Assembly (NCBI GenBank): GCA_036873135.1
Contig: JAPTYO010000010.1
Location: 4,068,634-4,132,633 of the forward strand
Source of the DNA: Clarkia xantiana subsp. parviflora
Taxonomy: Eukaryota; Streptophyta; Magnoliopsida; Myrtales; Onagraceae
DNA: 64,000 nucleotides
Direction: 5' to 3'
Shown piece after piece: positions 24,148 through 39,290 of the stretch. Numbering within the stretch: position 1 is the first letter of the stretch; each line of letters opens with the position of its first letter. Below the pieces are notes generated by a model that searched no databases, was not told where the DNA came from, and worked only from the letters and a program-made list of their open reading frames with translations. Both the position numbers and the translations under genes were made by a program.

Positions 24148-27100
24148 ATGGCTGGCGCCGCCTCGGCGCTGTTCCTCCTGGACATCAAGGGCCGTGTCCT
24201 CATATGGCGCGATTACAGAGGTGACGTCTCCGCTGCTCAAGCCGAGAAATTCTTCTCCAAGCTCATTGAGAAAGAGGTTTCTTTCGTATCCACTGTTTTT
24301 AATATTTTGGTATTGATTTGGAGTTATTCTGATTGATGTTTTCGTAGTTGCTTCTGGTCGATTAATCTATATAGGGCCCTGATTCTAATCTGGTTTTCCA
24401 TTCAGCATAAAGTGTGATTTTGATTGAAAATAGTTTAAACATGTACGGTTGTTCAACTATGTCCATTTGGATGAATTACAAGCTGGCGTTTTTTTTCCTT
24501 GCTTGATTTAGCTAGTAATGATTGAGAAGAAAAAAAGGTTTAACCAGTAATAACCAAAAACTAACCTTCTATTGTTGCCGTAAATAATGATAATTCCCAC
24601 CAACTCAGAAATTAATGTTACTATTTGATATATGTATCAGGGTGGAGAGCAACAAACACAAGATCCTGTTGTGTACGATAATGGCATTACATACTTGTAT
24701 ATACAACACAACAATATATATCTGATGACCGCCTCGCGGCAGAACTGTAATGCAGCTAGCCTCCTCCTCTTCCTCCATCGCATAGTTGATGTAAGAGTGA
24801 ACCAACTTGGTGATTCAGTTTTTTGCCTTGCCTGGTTACAGATGAGTTTGACTTTGATAGAAATTATAGTTCCACAATCATATGTGTAGGTATTCAAGCA
24901 TTACTTTGAAGAGTTGGAGGAGGAGTCACTAAGAGATAACTTTGTTGTTGTGGTAAGCATTTGAAGTTTTGGTTTTTTACTGAAGTGTAGTGTTGTACCT
25001 AGTGTAAGATTTTGCTTGATATTTCAGTGTTGTATTGCAAATATTGCAGTATGAGTTGCTTGATGAAATGATGGACTTCGGTTTCCCACAATATACAGAA
25101 GCCAAAATTCTTAGTGAGTTTATCAAGACAGATGCTTACAGGATGGAAGTTGCGCAGCGCCCTCCAATGGCTGTGACTAATGCAGTGTCGTGGAGGAGTG
25201 AAGGAATACGCTATAAGAAAAATGAAGTAATAAATTATGTCGTCTGATATTTCAAATTCTCAATCCTCTAGATCCAGTTGCTAAGTGTCTCGATGGAATT
25301 TCTTATAGGTGTTTTTGGATGTGGTGGAAAGTGTGAATATACTTGTGAACAGTAATGGGCAGATAATACGATCAGATGTAGTTGGGGCGCTCAAGATGAG
25401 AACATATTTGAGGTAAATAAGAATTTGTCTTCTTCTGCTGAAGTAGACTAGGATAGATTTGAGTAAGGAAGAGTATCACTTCTTGTCAGAGTTCCGGATA
25501 TTAAAGAACGCAAACATAGCTACAATTTTGTTTGATATATATTGACTAGACCTATACATTGCATATATCTTCGAGTAATGAAGCACCATAGAGATCCTCT
25601 AGCGCTTGCTAGAGAACTGAGCCTTCCTGACAAATAAAATTTTGTTTGGCATCTTTAGATTCTTACTCAATCGTCACCATAAATCATCCAGTGAGTTCGT
25701 TGTGGTAAAATGAAAATCAGGAGTTGCAAAGTTTTATGATGTGCTGCTACATGAGACACACTCCATGTTATGCTACTGGCAATAGTTGCTGATTGAGGGA
25801 GAAGAGTGATCTTGTCACACTAGAATGGTCTGAATTGTTTATTTACAGAAACTAAGTTCCCTTTAGCTTAATTTTTAAAAAACGGCTTTTGGTTCATCTG
25901 TGGGGTTTTTGCACTCTATTAAAAAAAAAAAAAAATAATCAAACCACAGATAAACCTAATAGACAATATGCAAGTGTAATTGCAGCTACAATGTCACAAA
26001 ACTGCTGTTCTTGAAGATCCAATTTCTTTGTAGAAATACCTTAGGTGGCAGATTTAGGTCCAACTTGTGATTACCACAATAGAAGATATTCAACTGAAAA
26101 AAGTGTCTCTGCAGACCAGTCATTTTATCAATTAGTTGTTTCCTCCTGCAGAAAAATGCTAAAGTTTGCTAATGCAAAACTCCCACTTGTGGATGTTCAA
26201 AGTCTTATCTTATTTGGTCATTGTTTTTTTTAGTCGGACTTGCTGATTTTCTTCAATGTGAATTCTGACTGCAAGGGTTTTGTTTTAGTGGGATGCCTGA
26301 ATGCAAGCTTGGACTAAACGATAGAGTACTGCTTGAAGCCCAAGGTCGGACAACCAAAGGAAAAGCCATCGATTTGGATGATATCAAGTTTCACCAGTAT
26401 ATAACTAATTTTCATTCTTCTACTATTATTTGTTCCTGACAGAATAGATCTTCAATCTGTTCTTTCGTCATCTTCAGTTTCATATCATTTGCAGGTGTGT
26501 ACGTTTGGCACGGTTTGAAAATGACAGGACAATATCATTCATTCCTCCAGATGGTTCTTTCGACCTAATGACATACAGGCTCAGTACTCAGGTCAATCTC
26601 TATTAAGCATGATTACTTTCAGTTGTCTTCATATAGTTAGAGAAAAGCACTGGCACTCTACTCTATGAGAGTGAATTCCCTAGCTTTCTGGAATCAACCT
26701 ATTTTGAAGTGTTAACTCGTATATCGAGAAGTCCTCTGCTGTTACCATCAAGCTATAAATAGGGAATGTAGAAACTGCATACTGAAACATTTAGAGGGAA
26801 ATTGTAAGCATTTCCACCTAGTGCATAGTTGCTGTGCTATCGGCTAGATAAATAATGTATCTCTTATATCAGACATGTTCTTCTTATGTATTTAGGTCAA
26901 ACCTCTGATCTGGGTGGAAGCACAGATCGAAAGGCATTCTAGAAGTCGTATAGAATTCATGGTGAAAGCAAGGAGTCAGTTTAAAGAACGCAGGTAATAG
27001 CTTTTGAACTATTACCACAAGTTCTTATGTATATGTACTTCTGGGATTCTAAAAAAAAGCAGTACAGCATGATAGTATAGGTCAGTGTGTTTGCAATACT

Positions 27101-27752
27101 TCAGATATGTTATATTGCGTGAAACTGAAGACTCTCATGCTTACTGGGTGCAGCACTGCAACAAATGTGGAAATTGAGTTGCCTGTACCTTCAGATGCTA
27201 CTAAGCATAATGTACGGACATCAATGGGGTCTGCAACATATGCTCCAGAAAATGATGCTTTGGTCTGGAGAATTAAATCTTTTCCTGGTAACAAGGTATG
27301 AGCTCTTTCCAGGATGTTGTTATTCTTTAAAGAGAAGTTGTTTGTCTCATCTTTGTTTCTCTAAATTGAACAGGAGTATATGTTGAGGGCAGAGTTCAGT
27401 CTTCCTAGCATTACTGCTGAAGAGGCGACTCCAGCCAAGAAAGCGCCCATACGTGTCAAGTTTGAGATACCATATTTCACTGTATCTGGGATTCAGGTAC
27501 CTCATGCTCGCTCTTCTTTTGTATCCTTAATGCTACATTTAGCTACCAAACTTGCATAGTTTGATATCTGAGGAATCAGGTTTGGTTTGTCTTTAAGCTT
27601 TAACATATGTGTAACAGATTTAGAGTTAAAGTCGGTGATTTTGTTGTTTTTAGGTTCGGTATCTGAAGATCATCGAGAAAAGTGGATACCAGGCTCTACC
27701 ATGGGTAAGATACATAACAATGGCTGGTGAATACGAATTAAGACTCATGTGA
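24148..27752 (+). CDS. AP1M: AP-1 adaptor complex medium (mu) subunit
   Basis: Eleven exons join in frame: 24148-24276, 24641-24790, 24890-24952, 25050-25226, 25309-25412, 26289-26396, 26495-26591, 26896-26993, 27154-27295, 27374-27496, 27654-27752. They give 429 residues, near-identical in length and order to Arabidopsis AP1M1/AP1M2 (HAP13). The protein is the cargo-binding medium chain of the AP-1 clathrin adaptor at the trans-Golgi network and early endosome. In plants it is needed for sorting, cytokinesis and the KNOLLE route. N-terminal longin-like domain about residues 1-140 (start MAGAASALFLLDIKGR), then the mu-homology domain from about 170, which binds Tyr-based signals, ending GEYELRLM. 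All splice sites are GT-AG and no break is seen. It converges with the TAR2-like gene, about 430 bp between the stop codons. Confidence 0.96.
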
Positions 27753-28183
27753 AAGACAGACATGCAGAGTTGAAGCACAGTGGGGTGGATGGGGGTGGTA
27801 CTGGTACAGTTTTCGGTTTTCCAGCAATTTTTGTAGCTGGTTTGACTTTCCATTGTATACACAATTTTGTAATAATAGAGTTATTTGAATTTTATATAAA
27901 TGCCATTGAGGCAGTAATGCTGACATGAATTCTCATATACTCTTTTTGAGAACAAAATGTAGAGGCAGAGTGAAGTTTGATCACATATGTTAAAGCTTTC
28001 CATCCACACAAAAAAATCAGGGAAAAAAATAATTGGCTATATTTGCATTGCCTTCTGTTCCAGATTTACAAAACTTTTCTTTTTGGGCTCTTTTCTGTCA
28101 TGAATAGATGACATGGAGCTAATTAATTTAGTGAAAAATAAAACTGTTGCTGCATTGCACAAATGCTGCAACTCCATCCAACT
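27753..28183. other. Shared 3' region of two convergent genes
   Basis: About 430 bp between the AP-1 mu stop and the TAR2-like stop. It must hold both 3' UTRs, which may overlap as antisense tails. No other feature seen. Confidence 0.6.
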
Positions 28184-30469
<2,286 letters not shown>

Positions 30470-30967
30470 CTCTCTTGTGAATTAGTAATACCTGAAATGG
30501 AAATTATAAACATCATGATAATGTCACACCAAAAAGTTTCCTTTTCGATCAAAGGTAGAAGAGAATTCTCATACTAATTGATTGATCCAAGAGAAATTCA
30601 GAATCTCCTCCATTATAGGTGACAGGATCATATATATATATATAATATCAGTGCAGATATTCAAACACATACAGTGTACCAAGACACTGCATTGTTGTGG
30701 CCTTTCAAGGTCACAAGATCCAGAGACAGCAAATCATCAGTCCAAAATTGAAGCAAAATGCATATAATAATAACGAAAATAAAATGAAAGAAGTAGATCA
30801 ATTCACATAGATGCTTTACTTGTAAACCAGTGCATTCTGCTCCAGTAGTCCACCCCATTTACAGATCCAAAGGATAGCAAATCTAAGAAACACTACAGAG
30901 ACCGAATGAACAGAAACAGAGGAAAGCTGCTCATCTACTTCTGAGAAACAAAGGCTAGAACCTCTCT

Positions 30968-30975
30968 TATTTATA
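30968..30975 (-). promoter_or_regulatory. Candidate TATA box for the TAR2-like gene
   Basis: TATAAATA on the minus strand about 500 bp before the ATG. The leader would run from near 30940 to 30470 and contain an intron (possible donor near 30819, acceptor near 30494). Motif and distance only; a promoter further upstream, near 33 kb, is not excluded. Confidence 0.4.
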
Positions 30976-30999
30976 GCCCCTGGCGGAACAACCGAGGAA

Positions 31000-33900
31000 T
31001 GGTTTTGTAACGTCATTTGTGAAGAAAAATGTGAAAGAGACCAAAAAAAAAAAGCCAATATTGCGGAAGAATTTGTCTTTTATGTTCATGTTTTCAACCC
31101 ATCTAGAAGCTAAATTAAATTTAGTTCCTTCTAAGGACCTTGTATATCATACAGTTCAAAATTCGGAACTGAAGAAAGTTTATCAAATATGGAACTCAAA
31201 TGTATTACAGCAAAGTGACTTCCAACATCAAGATAACTATAAAGCTGCAAAGGTCAACCATATAATCTTTCTTAACCAAGATGAAGAACTTACTCATCAT
31301 TTTTTGTTCAATAAATCCTCAAGGACAACCTATGTAATGTCGGTGCTAATGGTTACATTTTATAATAGGTCACAGCATGTGGTATCACAAAATGATATTT
31401 GCTCCAAAACCAGTCCTCCGAAGAGCATGAGATGAGATTACATTTACCAACAAGCAGTAACACTGCAAAATCTACTCGAAAGTAATCAGTATGCTGTACT
31501 GAACATTGTTCATTGTTGTATGTTAATGAATGAAGACTTTCCATGTTAAGGAAGGATTTTCCATTTAATCATGAGTATAGAAGGAACTGGGTCCTCATTG
31601 ATGACATTAACTTGGAAGTGCATTAGATATTAGAGGTTGCTGTCAAGTACAGTACAAGATACCACTTTTAGTGAAAGAACACAAAATATCATTCTAACTC
31701 AGAACAAAAATTAGCTGCATGAAGGGTCTCATTAGTTATTTCTTCAACGCCGCTGATATTTATCTAATAAAAACAAGTCACTACTGAAAGACATGGCATG
31801 ACTAGTACTTACCTACTTGATTCTGTATTGTAGCTCTTCGATTAGATGGTACATAAGCAAACATAATCATTCATCATCAAGTTTCTTTCTACTAGTTTAG
31901 GTCACTAAAATATGTGGGTATTCCAACCCCCACTAGAAACCATAAAACAGAGCAGACTGGTCTGTGTAAGGATCATAGCAGAGTGGTAAGCCAGAAATCA
32001 ACCAGAAGCATTATTGATGGATTATCTTGTTTAGAAAGTTTGAAGCAAGAACATTAATTTTAAATTATTATAATAATAATTAGTCAGCCAATTTTTTTTT
32101 AAATAATAATCAAGAAAGAGCTGTTTTAGCTTCTAAAATAATTTACTGTCTATACAGCAGCATCGCTTACATCACAAACAATTAAAAATGAATAGATAAA
32201 TGAATGGGCGCCAGGAATCCCATCCAAAGAGTAAACACTACTACCCCCGACTAATATAGTTCTAATCAAGTTTACCCAGATAACAAATCAACTCTCCTTT
32301 CGTGTAATTTGACACTAAATAATGTAAATGGAAACTCATTTTTGCTTATTTTCCTAATAATAATAATTTGCATGGTCAGTTTTGTCACCTTCCCATTCCA
32401 CCTTATTTACTTAATTCACGGCCAACTGAATTCATTTGACAGTAGCCCTCCTTAATTCATGTAATGTCCTAGTAAGTTACAACAGCAGGTACAAATCTAG
32501 TCTCTTTTAAAGAAAAAAAATATATTTCATTACAAGGAAATCAAATCCAGTGGTTTAGCCATTCTATGCATGCAACATTCCTGTACCAACATCGCCAAAA
32601 CCAAGCAAGAACTAAAACAAAGCTTCACGCACTAGAAAATCCAACAAGCACACAATATTTAATTTAGTGGGAAAAAAAGTAATAAAAATTCGAAAGAAAA
32701 AGCACCTGTCGGAAGAACACAGGAGCAGAGAAGCCCAGTCCTCGGCTGGTCTTTGAAGAAATGGGTAAGGAAAAACGAGAGAAAGGTGAAGGCTTTTTAG
32801 GTGCAGAGCCAGAGAAATGCCTTGCCAAGTCGCATAATTAACACCTACCCGAGTATAGAAAAGCAGCAGAAGCAGCAACCACCAGCAACAACAATAAAGA
32901 AGAAAATCTGGATGGTCACTTATCAAACATCCATAGTGATTTCTTTCTTTCTTTCTTTCTTCCACTCGTGTTCTTTCTTTCTGGGCATAAAGATCTTTCC
33001 TCTTTTCCTTGGTTTATTATTTATGTAGGTGAGTGAGGCTTCGAAAAGCAGCTCTAGTCTAGTAGTGCTCTACGAATTCCAACAGAGCAGAAGCACCTAC
33101 TCACTTTTGCCTAAAGACGGCCATTCCTCTTTATAACTAAATAAATGGGGGGAAATTTCAGAAAAGGAAATAATTAAAAATTTGACGGAGGCTCACTGTG
33201 AAGGAAGAAGGTGAAGAAGGGTATTTTGGTTTTCTCTTCTGTACAATGTACAGTATTGATTCTCTCTCTCTCTCTCTTCTCACTGGGTCAGTACGTCACT
33301 ACCATTCACTGACTCACTGCATTTAAATAAAGTTTAAATTTTTATCGACTCTTCGTCCTTCCTTCACCTGCAGGCTGCAACTGCAAAATCCCTGCAAGTG
33401 GCCATTCCTCACGTTTCCGTATCTATACTTCGATTCTTTCACAAACCCTACCCCAAAAAAAAAAAAAAAAAAAAAATCAAACCTGCATAACCGTTTTTCA
33501 TGAACTAATCAACTTATATTGTTATATTTATTTAGAGTGATATTCAGTTAGAAAAAAAATCAAATCAATTTTTTTATTAGCTGCCAAGATACTTTCTTTG
33601 ATTTGGGATAGGAGATAGATACCTCAAGGGAATGCGAATTTTTAGGAATGTAGATTCTCACGTTCCATCCTGCCCCCATTATGACCTTATTAAGGGTATA
33701 AAATACCTTTAGTATCGTTGATAATAGAAATAGAATAGCATGGGCACGATCTTTATATAACCTATCCACTTTATGCTATGTTTGGAGAAGCTTTGAAGAT
33801 GATAGATTATCTTTATAATTAAAGATACCTTTAACAACAAAAAAGTACATTTTTCATTAACTTGAACTTAAAAGTAATTTAATAATGGAACAAGATATAT

Positions 33901-34285
33901 AGTTATTTCAAACTAATCATCAAAGAGTGTAAATTTATTTTTAAATTAATAATATATATTATGAGAGCATATGCATCAAATTCTTATTAATTTGTGAATA
34001 TAAATAGAAATATATGGTATAATTGTTATAAGAAATGTCTCACATCTAATTTCAAATAAATAAACGTGAGCAAATCAAAGTAATGTAAAAATATTATAAT
34101 TTTTTTATTACGGTATTTAAGATTTGATTAAATAAAAATAAATATTTTTAGAACATTATTATGATATAATATTATTTAATGACGTGGATTTTACTGATGT
34201 GTTTTAAAGCTCAAAATCAATGGTGTACAACTTGTCACGGTAATATGCATTTGGAGTCAGAAGCTCTATAAATAAATAATCTTAG
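31000..34285. other. Upstream region of TAR2-like gene and spacer
   Basis: No gene supported. Holds a CT run at 33260-33280 and an A run at 33455-33476. Less AT-rich stretches at 32700-33050 and 33360-33440 could be leader or promoter DNA. Open frames up to 138 codons (31019-31435) have no recognisable domain and shifting composition. Confidence 0.4.
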
Positions 34286-34286
34286 A

Positions 34287-35012
34287 GTTAAAGGGTTCCA
34301 AAGTTGGTTTTTGGTGTCATATGTTTGCATTTTGTAGACTTTTGGTGCATCTGTTAGTTAACCGTTAAGTTTGTTCGTTAAATACTTTTATTTTGTTCAA
34401 TTTATTCCTCTAATTTATATTTTTAAGTTTTAATTTTTACAATTTAGTCTCTATTGTTTTTTTTTGTCACCGCTCAAGTTCGCCAGCCACCACCCAAGGC
34501 CGCCGGCAACTACGAATAAGGGCCGACCACCACGAATCGGGGCCCGCCACCACCCCAACTGGGGTTGGTCACCACCAATTGGGGTCGGCCGACCCCGATT
34601 TGAGTGGTGGTCGGCCCCAATTGGTGGCTGCCAGCCCTAATTGGTGGTGGCCAACCCCGATTGGGGCTTGCCGGCCCCTATTTGTGGTGGCCGGCCCGAT
34701 TCGTGGTTGCGGCTCCGTTCCATGGTGGTTGGCGGTCTTGGGTGGTGGTCGGCGGATTTGGGCGAGGACCAGAGAAAACAATAGGAATTAGTAAATTGTA
34801 AAAATCAAAACTTAATAATATAAATTTGAGAACTAAATAATAATATAAAGTTAATAAATGTATTTAATGATCAAACTTAATAGTCAACTAACGAATACAC
34901 CAATAGTATATAAAATGCATACATATGGCACCAAAAGCATACAAAACAAAATATATGACACTAAAAACCAACTTTGGTCAAACATATGACATTAAAAGAC
35001 CATTTAACCCTT
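34287..35012. mobile_element. TIR element with GC-rich palindromic core (family copy 3)
   Basis: Best-kept member of the family also at 2.6 and 22.6 kb. The left arm (about 34287-34460) runs 'aaagttggtttttggtgtcatatgttt...ctgttagtt' and the right arm (about 34790-35012) is its reverse complement, ending 'catttaaccctta'. Arms are about 170-220 bp with mismatches. The core (34480-34770) is GC-rich, with CCACCAC/GGTGGTGG and CCGGCC units in inverted order around about 34590. No transposase and no clear target duplication. Confidence 0.7.
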
Positions 35013-37388
35013 AATTTTAAATTTCGGAATTGTTAATTTCGTCACGTGACATTATCTAAAATAATGAAGAAAAAAAAGTATATTTATTTAGATTGTAACT
35101 TACATTAGTAGCAATCAACTAACATATACCGATATAATAATGGAAAATGAGAAGAAATCAAGACGTGTATTTATTATGTTAAGTGAACTCGACCTACATC
35201 ACATAACATCACAAATCTCATTAACATTTCTAATCTGAAAGAATTATAGAAGACTAGATAGCTGACATGCGTTTTGCATACAAGTTTATTAAAACTATTG
35301 TATCTAATTTTTCATTATAAGGTTGAAAATTTCATATAGAAATATTATCAGTATTTCGACCATTATAATATAATATACACACACTTAGAGTCGTTGTAAA
35401 GTTAAAAATAAACATTTATGAATAAATATATGATAACAATCTTTATATATAAATGAATTATTAATCATACATACTATCTTGTAGTGTGCAAAATGATAAT
35501 TCAACTTTCAGAAAATATATCTTTGCCATTGTTTGTGCACCACAGGATGGCACTGAGATTATAAATATTACATTTTTGTCGTTATCGATTGGAAAGAAAA
35601 GTTGAACAGTTCCCATTAACAGAAACTCGCTATGTTACTATTTACGACGGTTTCTACATTTTATTTTATTTTTATTTAATTATTTTGTTTTTCTATTTTA
35701 TTTTGTATGGATATAATATAATATAATTATATTTAATTAAATCGGATAATAAATCGAGTTGTTATTTATAATTTTTAAAATCAATTAATTTAGATAATGA
35801 CAAGAGCATAAATTAGTCATTTTTAACTTTAAATCAATTTCAGAATTTCTGCCAATTTTTTTTTTCGACAAGCGACATAACCATTAATTTTGAAGTTTAA
35901 AATGTTTCATAAATTTAATATTATTTTATTTTAATACATTGATACTTCCAATTAGTCTACTTATTATAATATAATAATCATATCAAATGATGAAGAGTTG
36001 TTTTTTTTCTGTCAAAAGATATATAATTTTTTTAATTGATATACTTATATTTTTTTTACACTGATATACACAATATTAAAGAGCTTTATTAAATTGAGCG
36101 ACATTTCACATACAAATTACAATATGCTAAATTGGTTTATTATTTATTTGTCAAAGTTAGTCAATTTTGTGACAGACATTCAAATCAAAATTTTGACTTG
36201 TATGTACAGTCAACTAGATATTTAAAACTCAAAACCGTTGCGATCGTAATTTAATTATCTATCTGCGTTAATTCTTTGGACTTTTTTAGATATAAAAAAA
36301 TTTATATTTATAAATTTGCTGTCTAGGTGTGCGCTTACAAATCAAATGTTGAAAATGTATTAATCTTTTACCATCTCAAAAAAATTCAAAAAACTTATAG
36401 TAAGTAGACAATTGAATTACGATGCAAACAACATCGAATTCGACTTTCGGAATAAGTACACACGCCGATCAAAGTTGGAATACGAATGTTTGACCTATAA
36501 TTGAATTTTATTTTGACTAATTCGAAAATATCTCAAATATTAATGGAACATATATATAATGGAAGTTCTATTCGTACACCATTAATTGATTTATGCAGAC
36601 CACAATTTGTTATTATTTCAACTTTACTCTTAAGTTGTATTATTTATTTTATTTAAAAATTATAAAAATATTTTAAATAATTATATGCATAAATATTAAA
36701 AAAATGAGAAATATACTAAAAAATATTTTTTCTTAATTAAAATAAAAACATAATATTTGGAGTTTTATTTATGTAAAAAAAAAGTATAAAAAAATATATC
36801 ATATTTATTTGTATAAATTATTGTTTGAATTTTGTTTTCCATTTTATTAAATAGCCGTATCTTCTTTTTAGTTATTTTTTAAAATAAAAATAATAAAACT
36901 GAAATGTAATTTAGTAAACTTCACAATTTGTAGTTTGCAGAAATCAATTGATAGGTTAAGAATAAAACTTCCTAACATATAATTAATGGACAAGAAATCA
37001 TCAAACCCCGGACAGGCCAGCATCATATCTATATATATTCGATAAAAGCATTAATTTGTCCTTAATTTTCTGTTTTTTTTATATAAATATATTTATAGGT
37101 AAGTGATATTAAGGTAAAATGGGACATGTGAATCAGAAAATGGTATGTGTAATGATGAAGTGGGAGGTGGATGGAAGGTGTTGTTAATATCATAAAACCT
37201 GAATGGAATTAAAGATGAAAGGGAAGAAACGATGGAAAATTCTCTACATGCATTCAGAATGAATATTATTATTATTTGTTAAAAGCTTTGCTTGGTCCAC
37301 AAAATCAGCCACTCTCAATGGAAGGAAAATGGACTCCACTGGGGACCAGTCGTTTGAGAACTCAGTCACAGCAATCCCCTCATAGATA
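35013..37388. other. AT-rich intergenic region
   Basis: More than 2 kb of strongly AT-rich sequence. I see no gene, no terminal repeats and no GC island. Confidence 0.5.
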
Positions 37389-37389
37389 G

Positions 37390-37606
37390 TTTTTTTTTTT
37401 CTTTTTTTTCGCCGGATGTTTAGGTAGCGTCCGTAGCATGCTTATTCCACAGCTAGACTAATTCACAATCGCACCGGGTCATCTTGTAAGAAGTAAAATG
37501 TTAATTATGAATATCTTTCTAGTCTCATGTTCATTGGCGAGATTTGAACTCTTACATCTAGTTAATGAATGAAGCGCTAAACCGTTACACCAACATTACA
37601 TGGTTT
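37390..37606 (-). mobile_element. tRNA-derived SINE-like element with A-tail
   Basis: On the minus strand the element begins with a tRNA-like head: an A-box-like GGTGTAACGGTTTAGCG (37591-37575) and a B-box-like GAGTTCAAATCTC (37551-37539), the usual split pol III promoter. The body is about 130 bp and ends in an A-rich tail (minus-strand A tract opposite 37390-37409). Related bodies occur near 39.1, 49.2 and 49.5 kb. Confidence 0.6.
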
Positions 37607-37776
37607 TCGTATAGCTAGCTTAGCTTAGCTAGTTAGTAGTTACTACATATCAATTGATATGCCAGCATGACTACTCATCCAATCCAATACCTACCTACCT
37701 ATAGTTGAAAGTTGAAACCACAGCTAGACCAGACCTCATATATAATCAATTATATGACGCGATGCACGCTTCTAAC

Positions 37777-38316
37777 TACTACTGTAATTAAACGAGCCGA
37801 GTCGAGCCGAGTATTTGACAAGCTCGACTCGACTCAACTCAGTGTACTCGAACTCGACCGAGCCTTAATTTTTCAAGCTCGAGCTCGACTCGATTCAATA
37901 CTCGACGAATTCGAGCTCGACTCGACTCGACTCGATAAGGTTAAAAAAATTAAATTAAATTATAAACGATGCACCTTAGCTTGAGCTTGAGCTCGAACTC
38001 GACTCGATTAGGCATTTGACTCGAACTCGAGCTCGAGCTCGACTTGAACTCAATATATACATATATAATATTATTATGTAAAGCTCAAAAAACTCGAAAC
38101 CGAACTCGAACTCGACTCGAATAGGTAAAAAAAAAAAGAAGCTCGATTAGGCTCGCGAGCCTAACGAGTCGAGTACCAGTGAACTCGAACTCGACCCAGT
38201 ATCAGAAAAAGCTCGACTTGAGCTCGACTCGACTCGAAATTTAGCGAGTCGAATTCGGGTATCAACCGAGCCGATCTCGAGTAGCTCACGAGTAGCTTGA
38301 CTCGTTTACGCCCCTA
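37777..38316. mobile_element. hAT-type MITE with CTCGA-rich body and exact 8-bp TSD
   Basis: Flanked by identical 8-bp copies of CTTCTAAC at 37769-37776 and 38317-38324, as expected for hAT transposition. The ends are TACT...CCCCTA, with short related inverted ends (left GTAATTAAACGAG, right reverse complement GGGGCGTAAACGAG). The 540-bp body is packed with CTCGA / TCGAC direct and inverted units and AT spacers, and can fold heavily. No coding capacity. Confidence 0.8.
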
Positions 38317-38714
38317 CTTCTAACCAATTGCAAGTATATATTTAATTAAATATTACTCACATTTTTTATATAGTAGATTCTGCACGTACGTACGTTTGGA
38401 TAATTATTATAATTGGTAATGATAAATGATCGAGTATAATAATAATGCTCTCCATTCATAGAGAGTAGACAATAATAAACTCTGGTAGATAGATAGATAT
38501 AGATATATGAATAATGTGTGATAGTGAATTATGAATGTCATTGTCTAGCTAGCCCTAGCCATAACTAAGGCTAATTAATTAAATATGGTCCTAGCTCATC
38601 CTAACGCTACAAAATCAATGTTATTAATCCATCTCCAGTCACCACCTACGTACTGCCTTTGAGAGCCGCACCTTCAAATCGGCACCAAAGCAATGCCTTA
38701 GTTTCACAATTTTA

Positions 38715-38755
<41 letters not shown>

Positions 38756-39089
38756 ATAATAATATCACGGAGTTGAAATACTATATATAACCTAAGAACC
38801 AACGAGTTCAAAACTCGATCAAGATCGATAGATGGATATGCAATAAAAAGTAAACCTTTAAAACACAAGTGATTAAATCGCACAAATTTGAAAAAAAAAA
38901 TAACATTAATAAATATAAATAATAACCCAATAAGTAATTAACGAAGTATATATATATACAACATTTCAAACTTTCTATTATTCTCAATTCAATTTTCTTC
39001 AATTGACGTTTAAAGAAGGCCCGGCCCGGACCGGCCCATTGAGAAACTGAACATGTCCGTGATAGCGTTGGAACTAACTCTCCACAAAA
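38317..39089. other. Spacer with (TA)n
   Basis: Holds an AT dinucleotide tract at about 38719-38751 and otherwise AT-rich sequence without a gene. Confidence 0.4.
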
Positions 39090-39290
39090 CCGGTCAGGTC
39101 ACAAATGAATCATTCTATATGTAACTATCTATAGTATGCTCGCTCTACACCTAAACTAATCTCCGCTCTCACTTGTACTTTAATATTTTTCCATTCACAT
39201 GATCACTAGTAGGGATTGAGCCCCTAATCTCTGGTTAATGGATGAAACGCTAAACTACCACATCATATTACACGGTTGTGTGTTGTTGGT
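39090..39290 (-). mobile_element. SINE-like repeat, tRNA-type head
   Basis: On the minus strand a head like that of the 37.4-kb element is visible: 'GGTAGTTTAGCG' (near 39255) and B-box-like 'GGGCTCAATCCC' (near 39215), followed by a diverged body. No clear A-tail. Confidence 0.45.

Noticed and set aside
31019..31435. A 138-codon plus-strand frame
   Set aside because: Begins inside the TAR2 promoter region, low-complexity start, no domain.
32612..32965. A 117-codon minus-strand frame upstream of TAR2
   Set aside because: Composition is Leu/Phe-run rich from CT/AG tracts, no homologue recognised, and no splice links it to the TAR2 frame.
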